A DNA stretch of 64,000 nt. Origin: Aphanomyces cochlioides (taxonomy: Eukaryota; Oomycota; Saprolegniomycetes; Saprolegniales; Verrucalvaceae). Numbering within the stretch: position 1 is the stretch's first letter; every line of letters begins with the position of its first letter. This document shows positions 20,260 through 30,833 of the stretch, piece by piece. Location: NCBI GenBank assembly GCA_019828595.1, contig JAHQRK010000006.1:1674001-1738000 (forward strand), read 5' to 3'. The notes below the pieces were generated by a model, which was not told where the DNA came from, did no database searches, and was given only the letters and a program-made list of their open reading frames with translations. Both the position numbers and the translations under genes were made by a program.

Positions 20260-21795
20260 ATGTCGAGCACAGAGGAGACGGCAGTTCAACGCTTCCAGGA
20301 GCTCATTCGCATCCCGACGGTCAGTGGCTACGGCCCTCAAGGCGCTTATCAAGAGGTAATGCATTTCTCTTAGTGTAGACGCTGATGTGTTTGTCATGTA
20401 GTGCGCGATGTGGCTTTTGGCGTACTTTGAAGAGCTCGGATTCTTGGAGGACATTGAGGAATTCTCGGTCGCGGAAGGCAAACCTATCTTGGTTGCTACG
20501 TGGCGTGGCAAGGACCCCACACTGCCCAGCATTCTCTTAAACTCGCACTACGATGTCGTGCCTGTGATGCGGGAAAACTGGAACTACGACCCTTTTGGCG
20601 TACGTTTGTCAGCACAGTATCCTAGGGTATTGACTGCAATTTTTAGGGCGAATTGCTCGAGAATGGAATGATCGTTGGCCGTGGCGCCCAAGATATGAAG
20701 TGCGTCTGTGTGCAATACCTTGAGGCGCTTCGATTGCTCCATGCAACGGGATTCCAGCCTGCACGCAACATTCATTTGAGTTTCGTCCCTGATGAAGAAA
20801 TTGGCGGCGTCGATGGCATGGATGCGTTCCTCAAGTCGAAGCAATTCCAAGCCATGCAACCAATTGCCCTTGCTTTGGACGAAGGATTGGCCAGTCCTAC
20901 CGAGAAGTTCACAGGTGTTTCCATTCATTCTCGTTGGTGCTCATCTCTACTAGTGTTTTATGGCGAACGCACTCCATGGTGGCTCTACGTCAAGGCTGAA
21001 GGCCCAACTGGACACGGAAGCCGCTTCATTGAAAATACGGCGACGGGCAAATTGATTGAGATCTGCAACAAGGTACTCAACCTCGATGGAGCTTGTTTGC
21101 TCAAGTAGGTGTATTTGGTAGTTCCTCAAGTTCCGTGAAGAACAAGAAAAGCTCCTCGGCGCAAGTTGCGGCTGCAAGCATGGCGAAATGAAGAAGCGCA
21201 ACTTGGGCGACGTCACGACGATCAACTTGACCATGCTCCGCGCTGGCGTGTCGACAGATGGCGGCGCTACATATGCGCTCAATGTGATTCCCACAGAAGC
21301 TACCGCTGGATTCGACATTCGCGTGTCGCCAAGCCAAGACTTGGATGAATTCAAGGTACGAGTATTGTGTCAATGTCCTCACAGTCTCTCATGCAACTAT
21401 CCTAGGCCAAGTTGGATGAATGGTGTGCGATCGAAGGGGTGACATGGGAGTTTGCGAGCAAGACCGTGTTGCGAGAGCATCATGTGACCTCGACCGACAA
21501 GGAAACTAATTCACACTGCGCCAAGTTCCTCGATGCGGCTGCGGTACACTCCGTCGACAGCGAATGGAATACTGACTTCAATGAATAGGCTTTGGGCATG
21601 GAAGTCGAGTTGGAAGTGTTTCCTGCCGCGACTGACAGCCGCTTCTTGCGCAAGTTGGGCGTGCCAGCCTTGGGTTTCTCCCCCATGAACAACACTGAAG
21701 TGCTTCTCCATGAACACAATGAAATGCTCCACAAGGACACTTTCCTCAAGGGCATCCAGCTCTTCAAGGGCATTTTCCAAGAATTGTTCAATTGA
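20260..21795 (+). CDS. ACY1: Aminoacylase-1 (N-acyl-L-amino-acid amidohydrolase, M20 family)
   Basis: Seven exons: 20260-20355, 20402-20599, 20647-20914, 20954-21072, 21122-21355, 21406-21543, 21589-21795, 419 aa, close to animal ACY1 (about 408). It hydrolyses N-acyl amino acids. M20 metal ligands are visible: the first His-x-Asp in LLNSHYDVVP, the bridging Asp in GRGAQDMKCV, the catalytic Glu pair in FVPDEEIGG, LALDEG, and a late His in EVLLHEHNE. The segment FYGERTPWWLYV followed by GHGSRF is typical of ACY1 and sets it apart from other M20 enzymes. All introns are 39-50 bp with consistent phase. No signal peptide, so cytosolic. It ends 18 bp before the convergent gene at 21814-22419. Confidence 0.93.
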
Positions 21796-21813
21796 TCCTA
21801 ATAGAGCATTGCT

Positions 21814-22419
21814 TTATTCGTCGTCGTCTCCTGAATCGCTCTCTGTCGGCGTCGGACTGCTCGACGATGCCTTGTGTCTTTTGGTCGTTTCTGTAGTTGG
21901 ATCTGGCTCATGTGGGTTGGAAACGGCGTCGTCATTCGGCCTCTTCGCTGCGTTTGGCGACGTCGGAGGATTTCTTCGAGAGAGCACAAGCTGTAAATTC
22001 TGGCATGCGATGAAATCCATCGGGTTTGCAGCGAGTGGATGACGACGAGCGTCCAATGCATTGGCGGCTTGTCGAATGTAACTTGGGAATGGATATGCAA
22101 CACGAGGCATGTGGAGCATTTCGAGGTCACCTTCGTGAGAGTAATCACGCACAAAATCCTCTCGCCGCGATTCATCTTCGGAATTGCTCTCGGCCAGGGC
22201 GAGTTCTTCTTCATCTTCGCGGCTCTGAGTTCGAAGGATCGAGTTTCGCTTCTTCACGTCTTTCTTGAGGACGCTCAAAGGCTCATCATCTGAGGAATCG
22301 TCATCATCCTCGTTGAGCGGAGTCCGTCCCATGCTATCCATCTCGCTATCTCCTTGATCCGATGCATTCTGTTGGCCAACATCGACGCCGCCGCTCTCGG
22401 ATGCGAGCTCATCACTCAT
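21814..22419 (-). CDS. Hypothetical acidic protein, 201 aa
   Basis: Single frame with ATG at 22419. The sequence is strongly acidic and Ser/Asp-rich at the N-terminus (LNEDDDDSSDDE) and ends in a Ser/Thr/Asp-rich tail. A more ordered middle (about residues 85-135) contains RDYSHEGDLEMLHMPRVAYP and MDFIACQNLQLVLS. A basic KKDVKKR patch near residue 52 and a later KRHK could act in nuclear import. I do not recognise a family. Composition suggests a nuclear or chromatin-associated regulator, which is only a guess. It is tail-to-tail with aminoacylase-1. Confidence 0.65.
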   Translation of the reverse strand: MSDELASESGGVDVGQQNASDQGDSEMDSMGRTPLNEDDDDSSDDEPLSVLKKDVKKRNSILRTQSREDEEELALAESNSEDESRREDFVRDYSHEGDLEMLHMPRVAYPFPSYIRQAANALDARRHPLAANPMDFIACQNLQLVLSRRNPPTSPNAAKRPNDDAVSNPHEPDPTTETTKRHKASSSSPTPTESDSGDDDE

Positions 22420-23267
22420 AGTCTCAGCACAAATTATTCTATTTCCATGTCATTTCGTAAATTAGTGTATCTTGTTAAGACAGAAATTTGCGCGCGAGTC
22501 ATGGAATGCTCAAGACGCTCAGCAAGATGGGAAAGCGACGTCGGTGCACTCTATGTGGAGTCCACATGACTGCCTGAAGCCCTCGTCCGAATTCCCCGTC
22601 TTAAGTTGCTTTCAATTAACCCCTGTACAGCGTGTGTGCGTGGTTTCCAGAGTCCTAACCTCGACAAGGCACAATACAAAGACCTGCCTCCAAGCCACGG
22701 TGACCTCCGAGGGAGATAGCGCTAGACATTTAACAGTCAAGCGAGTAAACTATCGCGAAGACATGGAGAGAGGATCGTCTTAGATTACGGTAAGTTCCTC
22801 GTGTGGTTCGCCTCTCATTGATGACGTAACAGAGAATTTGAACGTTGGACATGTCAGCAGCCTGGACTTGGTTTCCTTGGAGCCTTACATCGAAAGTCTA
22901 TGTCCAAAATTGTTCTCTAATGGCAGCGAGGCGGGTACATTCGCTTCTTCGATGGCAGAATTGCATCTGTCATCAGAGGGTGTGAGCTCTCTGACGTCTT
23001 GCAGCAGTCCAAGTGAACAATGCTGCTTTCGCTTCATGGCGAAAGGGCCAAGTCTTGTATTCCGATTCCAACTTTTTCGAATTCGGTGATGCTTTCGGTG
23101 AAGACCAGCGTAGTGATTATGGCATGCCGAGTCTTCCACTCAGTCAGTTCGCTCCCTTTCCTGCAACCCCATTGAACAGTTTCGCGATGTTGATAACGTT
23201 TGTTTGGACGATTTGGAAGAGTTACATTCTATAATTGTCCACGGCGTCGTCAAGCATTTCCAGCGCG
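22420..23267. other. Intergenic region, no supported gene
   Basis: About 850 bp between divergent genes. Plus-strand frames near 22838-23234 are open for 70-84 codons but have no recognised motif or plausible splice partners. It presumably holds both promoters. Confidence 0.35.
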
Positions 23268-25370
23268 ATGTCCCAAGTGAGCCCAACGCAGCTCTTTGAA
23301 AAGACCAAGTTCGTGTCTCAACGAAGTCTTACGTATCAGCACTTACAACGCCCTCGACTTCCAGTGGCTTGGGCTAACCGCTTCGTAGCTTTCTTTGATT
23401 TGTGCTGCTGGCTGCTTCTTGTCTGCCTCATGGTTTTACAAGTCATGAATGCCTTCTTGACTCAAAGCATGATCGACACAACTCTCGTATACGGCGCTCG
23501 TCCCACGGAATCCTCCCTCGAGCTAATACCTGGCAACAACGACGACCCGTACATCGACCGTGCCTTGGCTTGCGTTCTCGTCGGTCGTGTCTACAAGTCG
23601 ATGACTCTGGATGAAGCTTTGAATGGAGGAGCGACGATCCGAAAATTTGCAAACATCACTGCGGACAGCTACACAGTTATGGTTCGACGAGATCCACAGA
23701 CCACCATGCGGGACACTTATGCTTACTACGACCCAATCTGCTCTGCGATTGCTCTCACGATGAATGGAATTACGCATGCTTGCGTCGATCAAGGCTATCT
23801 CCCCGTAGCAGACAGTCTTCGCATCAACGTGGGAACCGACGCCACCCGCACAACCGAGTTGACAAATGCTTTGCCCATCCTAATTCTGCCGTACTATGAC
23901 AACGGTGCCGATGCTCGGTACGGTATTCCAGGCTATGACGGCGTCTTTTGCTCGTTCATGCTGTACAACCAGTACCTTGGTCCAGGGAGCTTTTACCAAG
24001 TGACAGTGATCAACCGCACTGACTTCGACGTCAAAACGCGACTGTGGCTCAATGAACCTCGAGGCACTTGGCAAAATGGATGGTACACGTTTCCTGACGG
24101 CATCAAGCGATATTATTCACACATGCAGAGTGATCTACGACCAAAGGATTATCCTGGTGGTCTTGGGATCTCGTCCGTGGTCTACGATGCTCTCACCCAC
24201 AAGATCGCCGACTGTGAGACTGACCCGACGAGATGCGAGAGTCAACTCCGCTTCGTGTGGGAGAACGTTGTCGTTCACAATGCGATTGCGCTGTGGGCAG
24301 AGTGCGTTTGCATCCAAGACAAGGATCGCAATGGCTTTGTGTGGTACAGCGTCGAGAATCAAAACGTTGTGACCTTCCGCGGCGGCCTCAGTGCTGTATT
24401 GGCCAACTTGTCGGTCTTTGGCGTGCTTTTTCAATGGGCGATTAAGCTCATTGCTGCATGGCGAGGATATCTCTACGGCACTGCCGACTGGCATGGCTGT
24501 GGGATTGGTATTCTCTCGTGCTCGGATACATTTGTGTGGCTACCAATTTTGCTAGCACCTGGCTACAAGCTCATCTTTTTATACTTCTGGGCCTCGTGCA
24601 TTCAATTCGAGGGCGATCTTCTTGTCGTGTGTGACGCGTGGTTCATTTTGTACCCTGCATTAGCTCAGTTTGTCTTGCTCTACTTTGCGGTGCTCAACTG
24701 GTTGGGCAAGGCATTACGAATCCGAGTGTCTGACCGCCTCTTGGGTCCTGTGCTACTTGCGCTGTGTCTAGCCCACTACTTACGCGACGTCACATTTATC
24801 ATTAGCGGTCCGTCGATGGGCTTCAGCGGTCGAGCTCAGACGCTCTTCTTCGTTGCATCATATCGCGAGGCGTACACATATGAAGTGATGTTCACCAAGG
24901 CATTGATCATCGGTGGCAATGTGAAACCCATCCTCATTGCCAAACTTATCCTCTTGGGTCTCCCGCTTCTGGAACTTTTTGTCTTCTCGGACCGAGTGGG
25001 GCCAAAGTGCAAATACCAACCACCTGGAGGAAAGCCAACCCAAATTGAATCGACTTTGGCTATCCAAGTGAATCGATGCGGCGGTCTTGGCAAGTCCACC
25101 ATGTACACTTCGACAGGATTGAACGGCTACGAAGTGCTCCGCCTCGGCTACATGCTCTACGGGGAAAACAACATCCTGTCTTTTGACAATTACATGGTGG
25201 CCATTGCTTGCTATCCGTCGTACATTATTAACGAGACGTTCAACCAGCGGATCCTCGCATTGGAGATATTCACATGGCCTTTTGCGATCAAATTGATGAT
25301 ATTTCGATGGAACAACCCAAGGTTCGCGTTGATTTGGTGGTTCCAAGTGCAAAGTGTCGACATGGATTAA
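23268..25370 (+). CDS. Large polytopic membrane protein of unknown function
   Basis: Single exon, 700 aa from the ATG at 23268 (codons upstream in frame start only with TTG). A membrane helix at about residues 38-62 (CCWLLLVCLMVLQVMNAFL) is followed by about 310 hydrophilic residues with N-glycosylation sequons (NIT, NRT) and several cysteines, probably extracytoplasmic. A block of hydrophobic helices lies at about 375-610, and the tail contains CGGLGKSTMYTSTGLNGYEVLRLGYMLYG. I do not recognise a family. Conserved NGWYTFPDG and WHGCGIGIL motifs are shared with the decayed copy immediately downstream, showing tandem duplication. A transporter or surface receptor is possible, but nothing decides between them. 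Confidence 0.75.
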   Translation: MSQVSPTQLFEKTKFVSQRSLTYQHLQRPRLPVAWANRFVAFFDLCCWLLLVCLMVLQVMNAFLTQSMIDTTLVYGARPTESSLELIPGNNDDPYIDRALACVLVGRVYKSMTLDEALNGGATIRKFANITADSYTVMVRRDPQTTMRDTYAYYDPICSAIALTMNGITHACVDQGYLPVADSLRINVGTDATRTTELTNALPILILPYYDNGADARYGIPGYDGVFCSFMLYNQYLGPGSFYQVTVINRTDFDVKTRLWLNEPRGTWQNGWYTFPDGIKRYYSHMQSDLRPKDYPGGLGISSVVYDALTHKIADCETDPTRCESQLRFVWENVVVHNAIALWAECVCIQDKDRNGFVWYSVENQNVVTFRGGLSAVLANLSVFGVLFQWAIKLIAAWRGYLYGTADWHGCGIGILSCSDTFVWLPILLAPGYKLIFLYFWASCIQFEGDLLVVCDAWFILYPALAQFVLLYFAVLNWLGKALRIRVSDRLLGPVLLALCLAHYLRDVTFIISGPSMGFSGRAQTLFFVASYREAYTYEVMFTKALIIGGNVKPILIAKLILLGLPLLELFVFSDRVGPKCKYQPPGGKPTQIESTLAIQVNRCGGLGKSTMYTSTGLNGYEVLRLGYMLYGENNILSFDNYMVAIACYPSYIINETFNQRILALEIFTWPFAIKLMIFRWNNPRFALIWWFQVQSVDMD

Positions 25371-25525
25371 TCGTTTACTGTTCTGTGGTGTTCGTAACTC
25401 GATGTAACACTGAACGTGCTGGAAGGTTTCTTGACCGAGGCCAACAAGTTTCATGACCAGGCGCTCAAAGAGGTGTAAGAATAGCGGCGAGGAGTTGCGT
25501 GACAAATGATAGATGCTCTCACAGC

Positions 25526-27501
25526 ATGGCTCGTGCCGGTACTTGTTATGATGACAACCCAACCGAAGACGAAAATAGACGACCACGAAGACCCCCAGCA
25601 TTCGCACAACGAAATGACGCAGTCGTGCCTTGTGGCAATGAACTGCGCAAGGAAGACATAACAGCAACACCTCTCACGTCCGACACAATCCAAGCTCGAC
25701 GAAGCTCAAAGCAAGTATTTGTGGATCACCTCCTCTCTGTCCTCTATGATGTTTGCTGCTTGTTCTTCACGCTGACTATTGTCGCCACACAAGTCATCAA
25801 CGCTTCTATGGTTAAAAGTACAATGGACATAACCCTTGTCTACGGCTCTCATCCTTTCGATTCATGACAACAGCGACGACCCGTACATTGATCGCGCCAT
25901 GGCCTGTGTTCGAGTAGGCCGTATTTATGAGGCCGTGACCCTCATTAAAGCTTTGGCTGGAAACGCAGCAATCATGCAACTTGCCAACATAACTGCTGAC
26001 AGCTATACCGTCATGGTGCGTCCAAATCCCCAAACTACCTTGAAAGAGACGTACGCATACTACGACCCGATGTCCCTGGCGAGGATGGTGTCTTCTACTC
26101 CGTTAAGCTTTACAATCAGTACCTCCAGCATGGCGGCTTTTACCAAGTTGTTGCTATCAACCGAAGTGACTTCGACTGGAAAACGAGATTGTGGCTCAAG
26201 GAACCTCATGGCACATGGCAAAATGGCTGGTACACTTTTCCCGATGGCCTTACGAGATATTACTCGCACATGCAAAATGATCTCCACCAGCCCAAAGGTC
26301 TTGGTGTCGTGGCCGTGGTCTACGACGGTCTAACAGAGAACATAGTCGACTGTACATCAAACCCAACGTTCTGCCAGAGCCAGCAACTCATGATGGGGGA
26401 GAATGTTGTCTTGCAGAAAGCCACTGCATTGTGGGACGAGTGTGTATGCATCCAAGACAAGGGTAGAAATGGTCTCATGTGGTACAGCGTGCAAAACCAA
26501 GACACTATCACTCTCCGAGGCGGACTCAGAGCGGTGGTGGCGAATCTCTCCATTTTCGGACTCCTACTTCGATGATCGATTGCGCTGTTAGCAGCATGGC
26601 GGGGATATCTTTACTACACTTCGGACTGGCATCGATGTGGCATTGGTATTCTCGCCTGCTCGGATACATTTGTGTGGTTGCCATTCTTTCTGGGCCCAAA
26701 TTTCAAGCTCATATTTCTGTGCTTTTGGTCCTCATGTATCCAGTTTGAAGGAGTACAGATTGTCGTCTGCGATGCATATCATGTATCCTGCGCTGGCCCA
26801 GTTTGTGCTGCTCTATATCTCAGTACTCAATTGGATCGCCAAAGCAAGTCGTCTTCGCGCATCTGACCGCCTGTATGGCCCAGTTCTCCTAGTTCTATGC
26901 CTTGGCCATTATATGCGTGATCAAACATTTACCAACATTGGAGCTTCCTTTGGATTTAGTGGCCGAGCTCAAACCCTCTTCCTCGTCGCCTCGTATCGTG
27001 AAGCGCATGTCTATGAGGTGATGTTTTCCAAGGCGTTGATTATTGGTGGCAATGTCACCCATCTTCACCGCAAAGCTCGTTCTACTGGGACTTCCTCTGC
27101 TGGACTTGATTCTCTTCTCGGATCGAGTGGGTTCAGGCTGCAAGTACCAACCTCCACGGGGGAAATCAACCGAGTTTGAAAAAACTTTGGCAATCTATGC
27201 GAATCGGTGTGGTGGTCTTGGCAAGTCGACGATGTACACTTCGACGGGATTGAATGGCTACGAAGTCCTTCGACTTGGATACATGCTTTATGGCAAAGAC
27301 AACATTTTATCATTTGACAACTATATGGTCGCTATTGCATGCTAACCTTCGTATTTTGTCAACACGACGTTTAACCAACGTATTTTCACATTGGTTGTCA
27401 AACCTCGACCTCTCAAGACCAAACTCATCATGTTCCGCTGGTGTCATTCAAGGTTTGCCTCAATTTGGTGCTTCCAAGTGCAAAGTGTCGACTTGGATTG
27501 A
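25526..27501 (+). pseudogene. Decayed tandem copy of the 23268-25370 membrane protein
   Basis: The sequence parallels the upstream gene over its length: DDPYIDRAMACVRVGRIYE, NITADSYTVMV, NGWYTFPDG, CGIGILACSDTFVWLP, SGRAQTLFLVASYREA, GLGKSTMYTSTGLNGYEVL. The frame is broken many times. There is a stop and shift near 25865, an internal deletion near 26070 removing roughly 55 codons, a stop at 26574-26576, shifts near 26780 and 27050, and a stop at 27343-27345. The homologous reading resumes in another frame each time, so this is a relic, not a spliced gene. No consensus introns explain the breaks. The N-terminal part (25526-25740) is more diverged. Confidence 0.85.
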
Positions 27502-28811
27502 TTTTGTAGCCATGGAATTTTATTTTAATCAGCCGTGTAAGGGAGTGCCAAGAGTGTGTCCAGCTTTGATTCCCCCAAGCCACTTGATTTTGTCGGTGAC
27601 ACGGTCAACCATTTCCTAGTCATGCAGCTCTATTGGCAGAAGATTTTTTCGTCCGCACTGTGTCGATTGCTCGCCCCACGGAAAATACCTAGAAAGGCTT
27701 GTACTAGAAATACACCTCTGAAGGAGCGCCTCGCAGATCATCATGGAACCATGTATTGAGATCATGGATGCTAAGGCTTTCTACAAGACTAATGTCACCA
27801 CCAACGGTGACTTGGCTCCTGGTTTCTACACTCCTACAGGCATGTCCATTCAACATCCCGCCATTGAAGTGTTGGGTGTTCACGATCCTTGTCAGTTGCT
27901 TTGTGAAACCGCGACAGACGACGATGACCCTATGTGTGTCGTTCGCACCATGACTTGCGTTCTTGCGAGCAGGCTACCACGTTTTGGTTTCAATATTTAT
28001 CAGCCCCTTGAGAGGCTATCATTGTGGCCTATGAAGGTTCAGACAGTCAGGCATGCCCTTTCAACCAAGAATCACCTCATACTGCATTCCACAATGTTGC
28101 AAGTGACTCTCGTGGCTATGGAAGACGTGAAGGTACGGCTAGATTTGAATTTCGAGATGGCTTTAAACGTCCACCAATGCATCTTCAATTGAAAGGGAAC
28201 CAATTTATTTCTCCAATTTGTGTGGCAATCCAGATAATCTCGTAGTGCGTGAGCGTGAGTCAAACCCGCCAAATCGCATGAAACTATTCACAGCTTCACA
28301 AAATGCGATGTATACATTGCTTGAAATCAAGTTGGATGATCACAGGCTATCACTTACGTTGGTTGGCTGGGCCAGCTTCATGAAATAACCCTCATGGCGT
28401 TGGCTTACGCTTGGAGTGGCACTTGAATACAACTATCTGGTCTTGCTTTACCCCTCGCCTGAGCCCTCAATCGTCCTCCATGCCGCGACTCCTTCGACAG
28501 ACTGCATTTTCACGAAACCGGGTCAATGCCGGTTTCACTGTCGGTTTCATTTTGACAATTTCCTTCAGCATTTCAAGAAAATTCGATCGCAATCCAAAGA
28601 CAATGCAAAGTTCTACCACAGCAAAACAAGCGAAGCATGCAATCGTGCTATTAATCTCTTTGTCAATCTAATTGTGGAGTCGGAGGCGCTCCATGCAGCT
28701 GGTGGTGATGATACAGTTCTGTACCAACCAGGTAGTTCATTGACCTTCCTGTCCATCCGGATAAAGCCGGAAGGTGTTATCCGAATAAAGATTCTTGTTA
28801 TTTTGGAAAGG
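27502..28811. other. Spacer with possible gene relics
   Basis: About 1.3 kb between the membrane-protein pseudogene and the kinesin gene. It holds one ATG frame at 27743-28192 (listed separately) and a frame open from 28416 that merges into the kinesin reading frame but shows no kinesin features before 28812. Two TCCGGATAA/TATCCGAATAA motifs at 28755-28764 and 28777-28787 lie just upstream of the kinesin start. Confidence 0.4.
27743..28192 (+). CDS. Hypothetical 149-aa frame, doubtful
   Basis: ATG-initiated frame with a cysteine- and aspartate-rich stretch (VHDPCQLLCETATDDDDPMC). No family recognised, no signal peptide and no adjoining exon found. It follows a pseudogene and may be a fragment of a decayed gene. 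Confidence 0.2.
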   Translation: MEPCIEIMDAKAFYKTNVTTNGDLAPGFYTPTGMSIQHPAIEVLGVHDPCQLLCETATDDDDPMCVVRTMTCVLASRLPRFGFNIYQPLERLSLWPMKVQTVRHALSTKNHLILHSTMLQVTLVAMEDVKVRLDLNFEMALNVHQCIFN

Positions 28812-30457
28812 ATGGCGTCGTTGTTTCTGTTGCCTCCCGCGCACATGAAGGTTGTCGCGCGAGTTCGACCGATGCTTCGCGGAGAAACGGCCAAGGGAAG
28901 TGGATCTTGTGTGAACATCATCGTTGGAGGAACGACCGCCTCGAAGAATATCCAAATCGATGATCATTTGTTCCAAGTCGATCGAGTGTACGATGAACGT
29001 GTGAGTCAACGAGATTTCTTCCACAAAGAACTTGGCAACAAGATTGCAGATCTCTTCGAAGGACATAACGTCACAGTCTTCACTTGTGGAGCTCCGACAA
29101 GCGGCAAGAGCTTCACGATGGAAGGATCGGTGAAGAGCCCAGGCTTGATACCCCGCGCGATGGTCAAATTGTTTCAAGTGGGCAAAGAACAAGTTGCAGA
29201 CTTTCGTGTTGAAGTGGCATTGCTTGAGATTTACCAACATAAATTACTCGATCTTTTGGCTGCAAAGGCAAATCAAGACGACGTCTTTGTGTGTGCGACA
29301 TCCGATGGCCGTCTTGTGCTGGAAGGACTGACTTGCAAACATATTGGTTCAAACGATGACTTTATCGCTCTGTACGAACGAGCTTGCAAGAGCCGCCGAA
29401 GAGGAACGACTTCGTACCATTCTCGCGGCAATCGAAGCCATTTTGCCTTGCAAGTGCGAGTTGAATCTAGAGGATTTGATGGTCTTGTTCGTTCAGGTTG
29501 CCTCCACATGATGGATTTAGCCAGCCAAGACGATGTATGCCCCACCGCACAAGAAAGCGCATCCATGTTGCTAGGCATGCAGCCATACGATGAGAGCCTC
29601 GTGTCTCGCATCTTGGTAGACAGAGTGACCAATTCAAATCTCGCCCTCATGATTTGCACAATTTCTCCTGCCCGGTCGTTGCACAAAGACACATTGGAAT
29701 CGTTGCAACATGCAGCAAAGAAGAAGCAAGTCGTGGGAACTACGCCGCTCTCGTCATTTGAGCTTACACCTAAAGCCAAGCCATCGAAGTCTCCAACGCT
29801 CGACACGACTGCTCCATGGTCGAAGAGGCGTTGCGATTGTGGCAGTGGCATGGTGGCGATGAAGAAACTCAAGTTCCAAGATGACGAGAAATTTGCTGAT
29901 GACGCCGTTGGGTGCTCTCAAGCTACAGCAAAACCTCGTACGAGCCACGGTGGTGATTCCAATCCCAGTGTGTACGCTTCATCTGGCGTAATGTTCAATG
30001 ACATGGGTATTGTAGGAGCAAAGGCAGCATCAAGCATATCCTGACCATGGCGATGGATTATGAAAAGCGCGGCAAAGGACGCACGGCGATTGCATTGTAC
30101 ATACTTGCTCGGGATCTCCTCGATGAGCCTAATACAAAGCTGGAAGCACGGATTCAAGCACTGGCTCAATCATTTCCACCGGCACCATGCAACTCTACAA
30201 CCTCTGCGTCGTTGACGGTGAAGTCGCGCGTCCAGACGATCCTCGAAGCGGACGTTCTCCACACTCTCAACCACGGACCCCAGAGCACTCTGCTCGAATT
30301 CCAAGGCATTGGCGAGAAAAAAGCCGCCAAGATTTTGGCAGGTCGCGCAGAGATCAAGTACGCAAGCATGAACGATTTGATCAAGGCGGGCATGGGCGAG
30401 AAACAAGTCGCCCAGTTCCATCAACTCAACATCGGATCGCAGTTGCGTCTGTTGTAA
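28812..30457 (+). CDS. KIF22: KIF22/Kid-like kinesin with C-terminal helix-hairpin-helix
   Basis: Two exons, 28812-29971 and 30016-30457 (44-bp intron), about 533 aa. The N-terminal motor runs from MKVVARVRPML (residue 12) to about 335. The P-loop is GAPTSGKSFTM (near 92-102), so nucleotide binding is plausible. Switch I reads RGNRSHF (about 203-209) where SSRSH is expected. Switch II reads DLASQDD (about 236-242) where DLAGSE is expected. The C-terminus (about 475-533) carries LLEFQGIGEKKAAKIL, a helix-hairpin-helix like the DNA-binding end of KIF22, the chromokinesin that pushes chromosomes along spindle microtubules. The domain pair supports the KIF22 assignment; the degenerate switches question motor activity. 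Start chosen at MASLFLLPPAHMK, just before the first motor strand. Confidence 0.83.
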
Positions 30458-30833
30458 CGCGGTCAATCTACGTATTTAAGACCATCGATCTCCGAGACGG
30501 CAGCTGGAAGAGCACGAACGCAAACAGGTGTTGCATGCTTTTGAGGCTGTCATCATTCATCTTCCATTGCAGTCACGATATAGCATGACGTCACTCACGC
30601 CACGATGACCGACGGTCCTTTTCACTCATGGTACAAACACCGCATTCACATAATTTGACGACTCTGCAGCGTAAGACAGCGATCTTCCTCGACGATGGTA
30701 GTCAAAAGCGTGACAGCTAGCGTTCGATCGCAGTTCAACGGTCGGGAAAGTCCATCAATCATGACAATGATGGATACGTCAAAATCAACCTGACCATTTC
30801 GTCCTCCTCCATGTCACTTGCCTTTCAACGTCC
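30458..30833. other. Intergenic region
   Basis: 376 bp between the kinesin and half-ABC genes, same orientation. No coding frame, RNA gene or repeat is supported. Confidence 0.4.
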
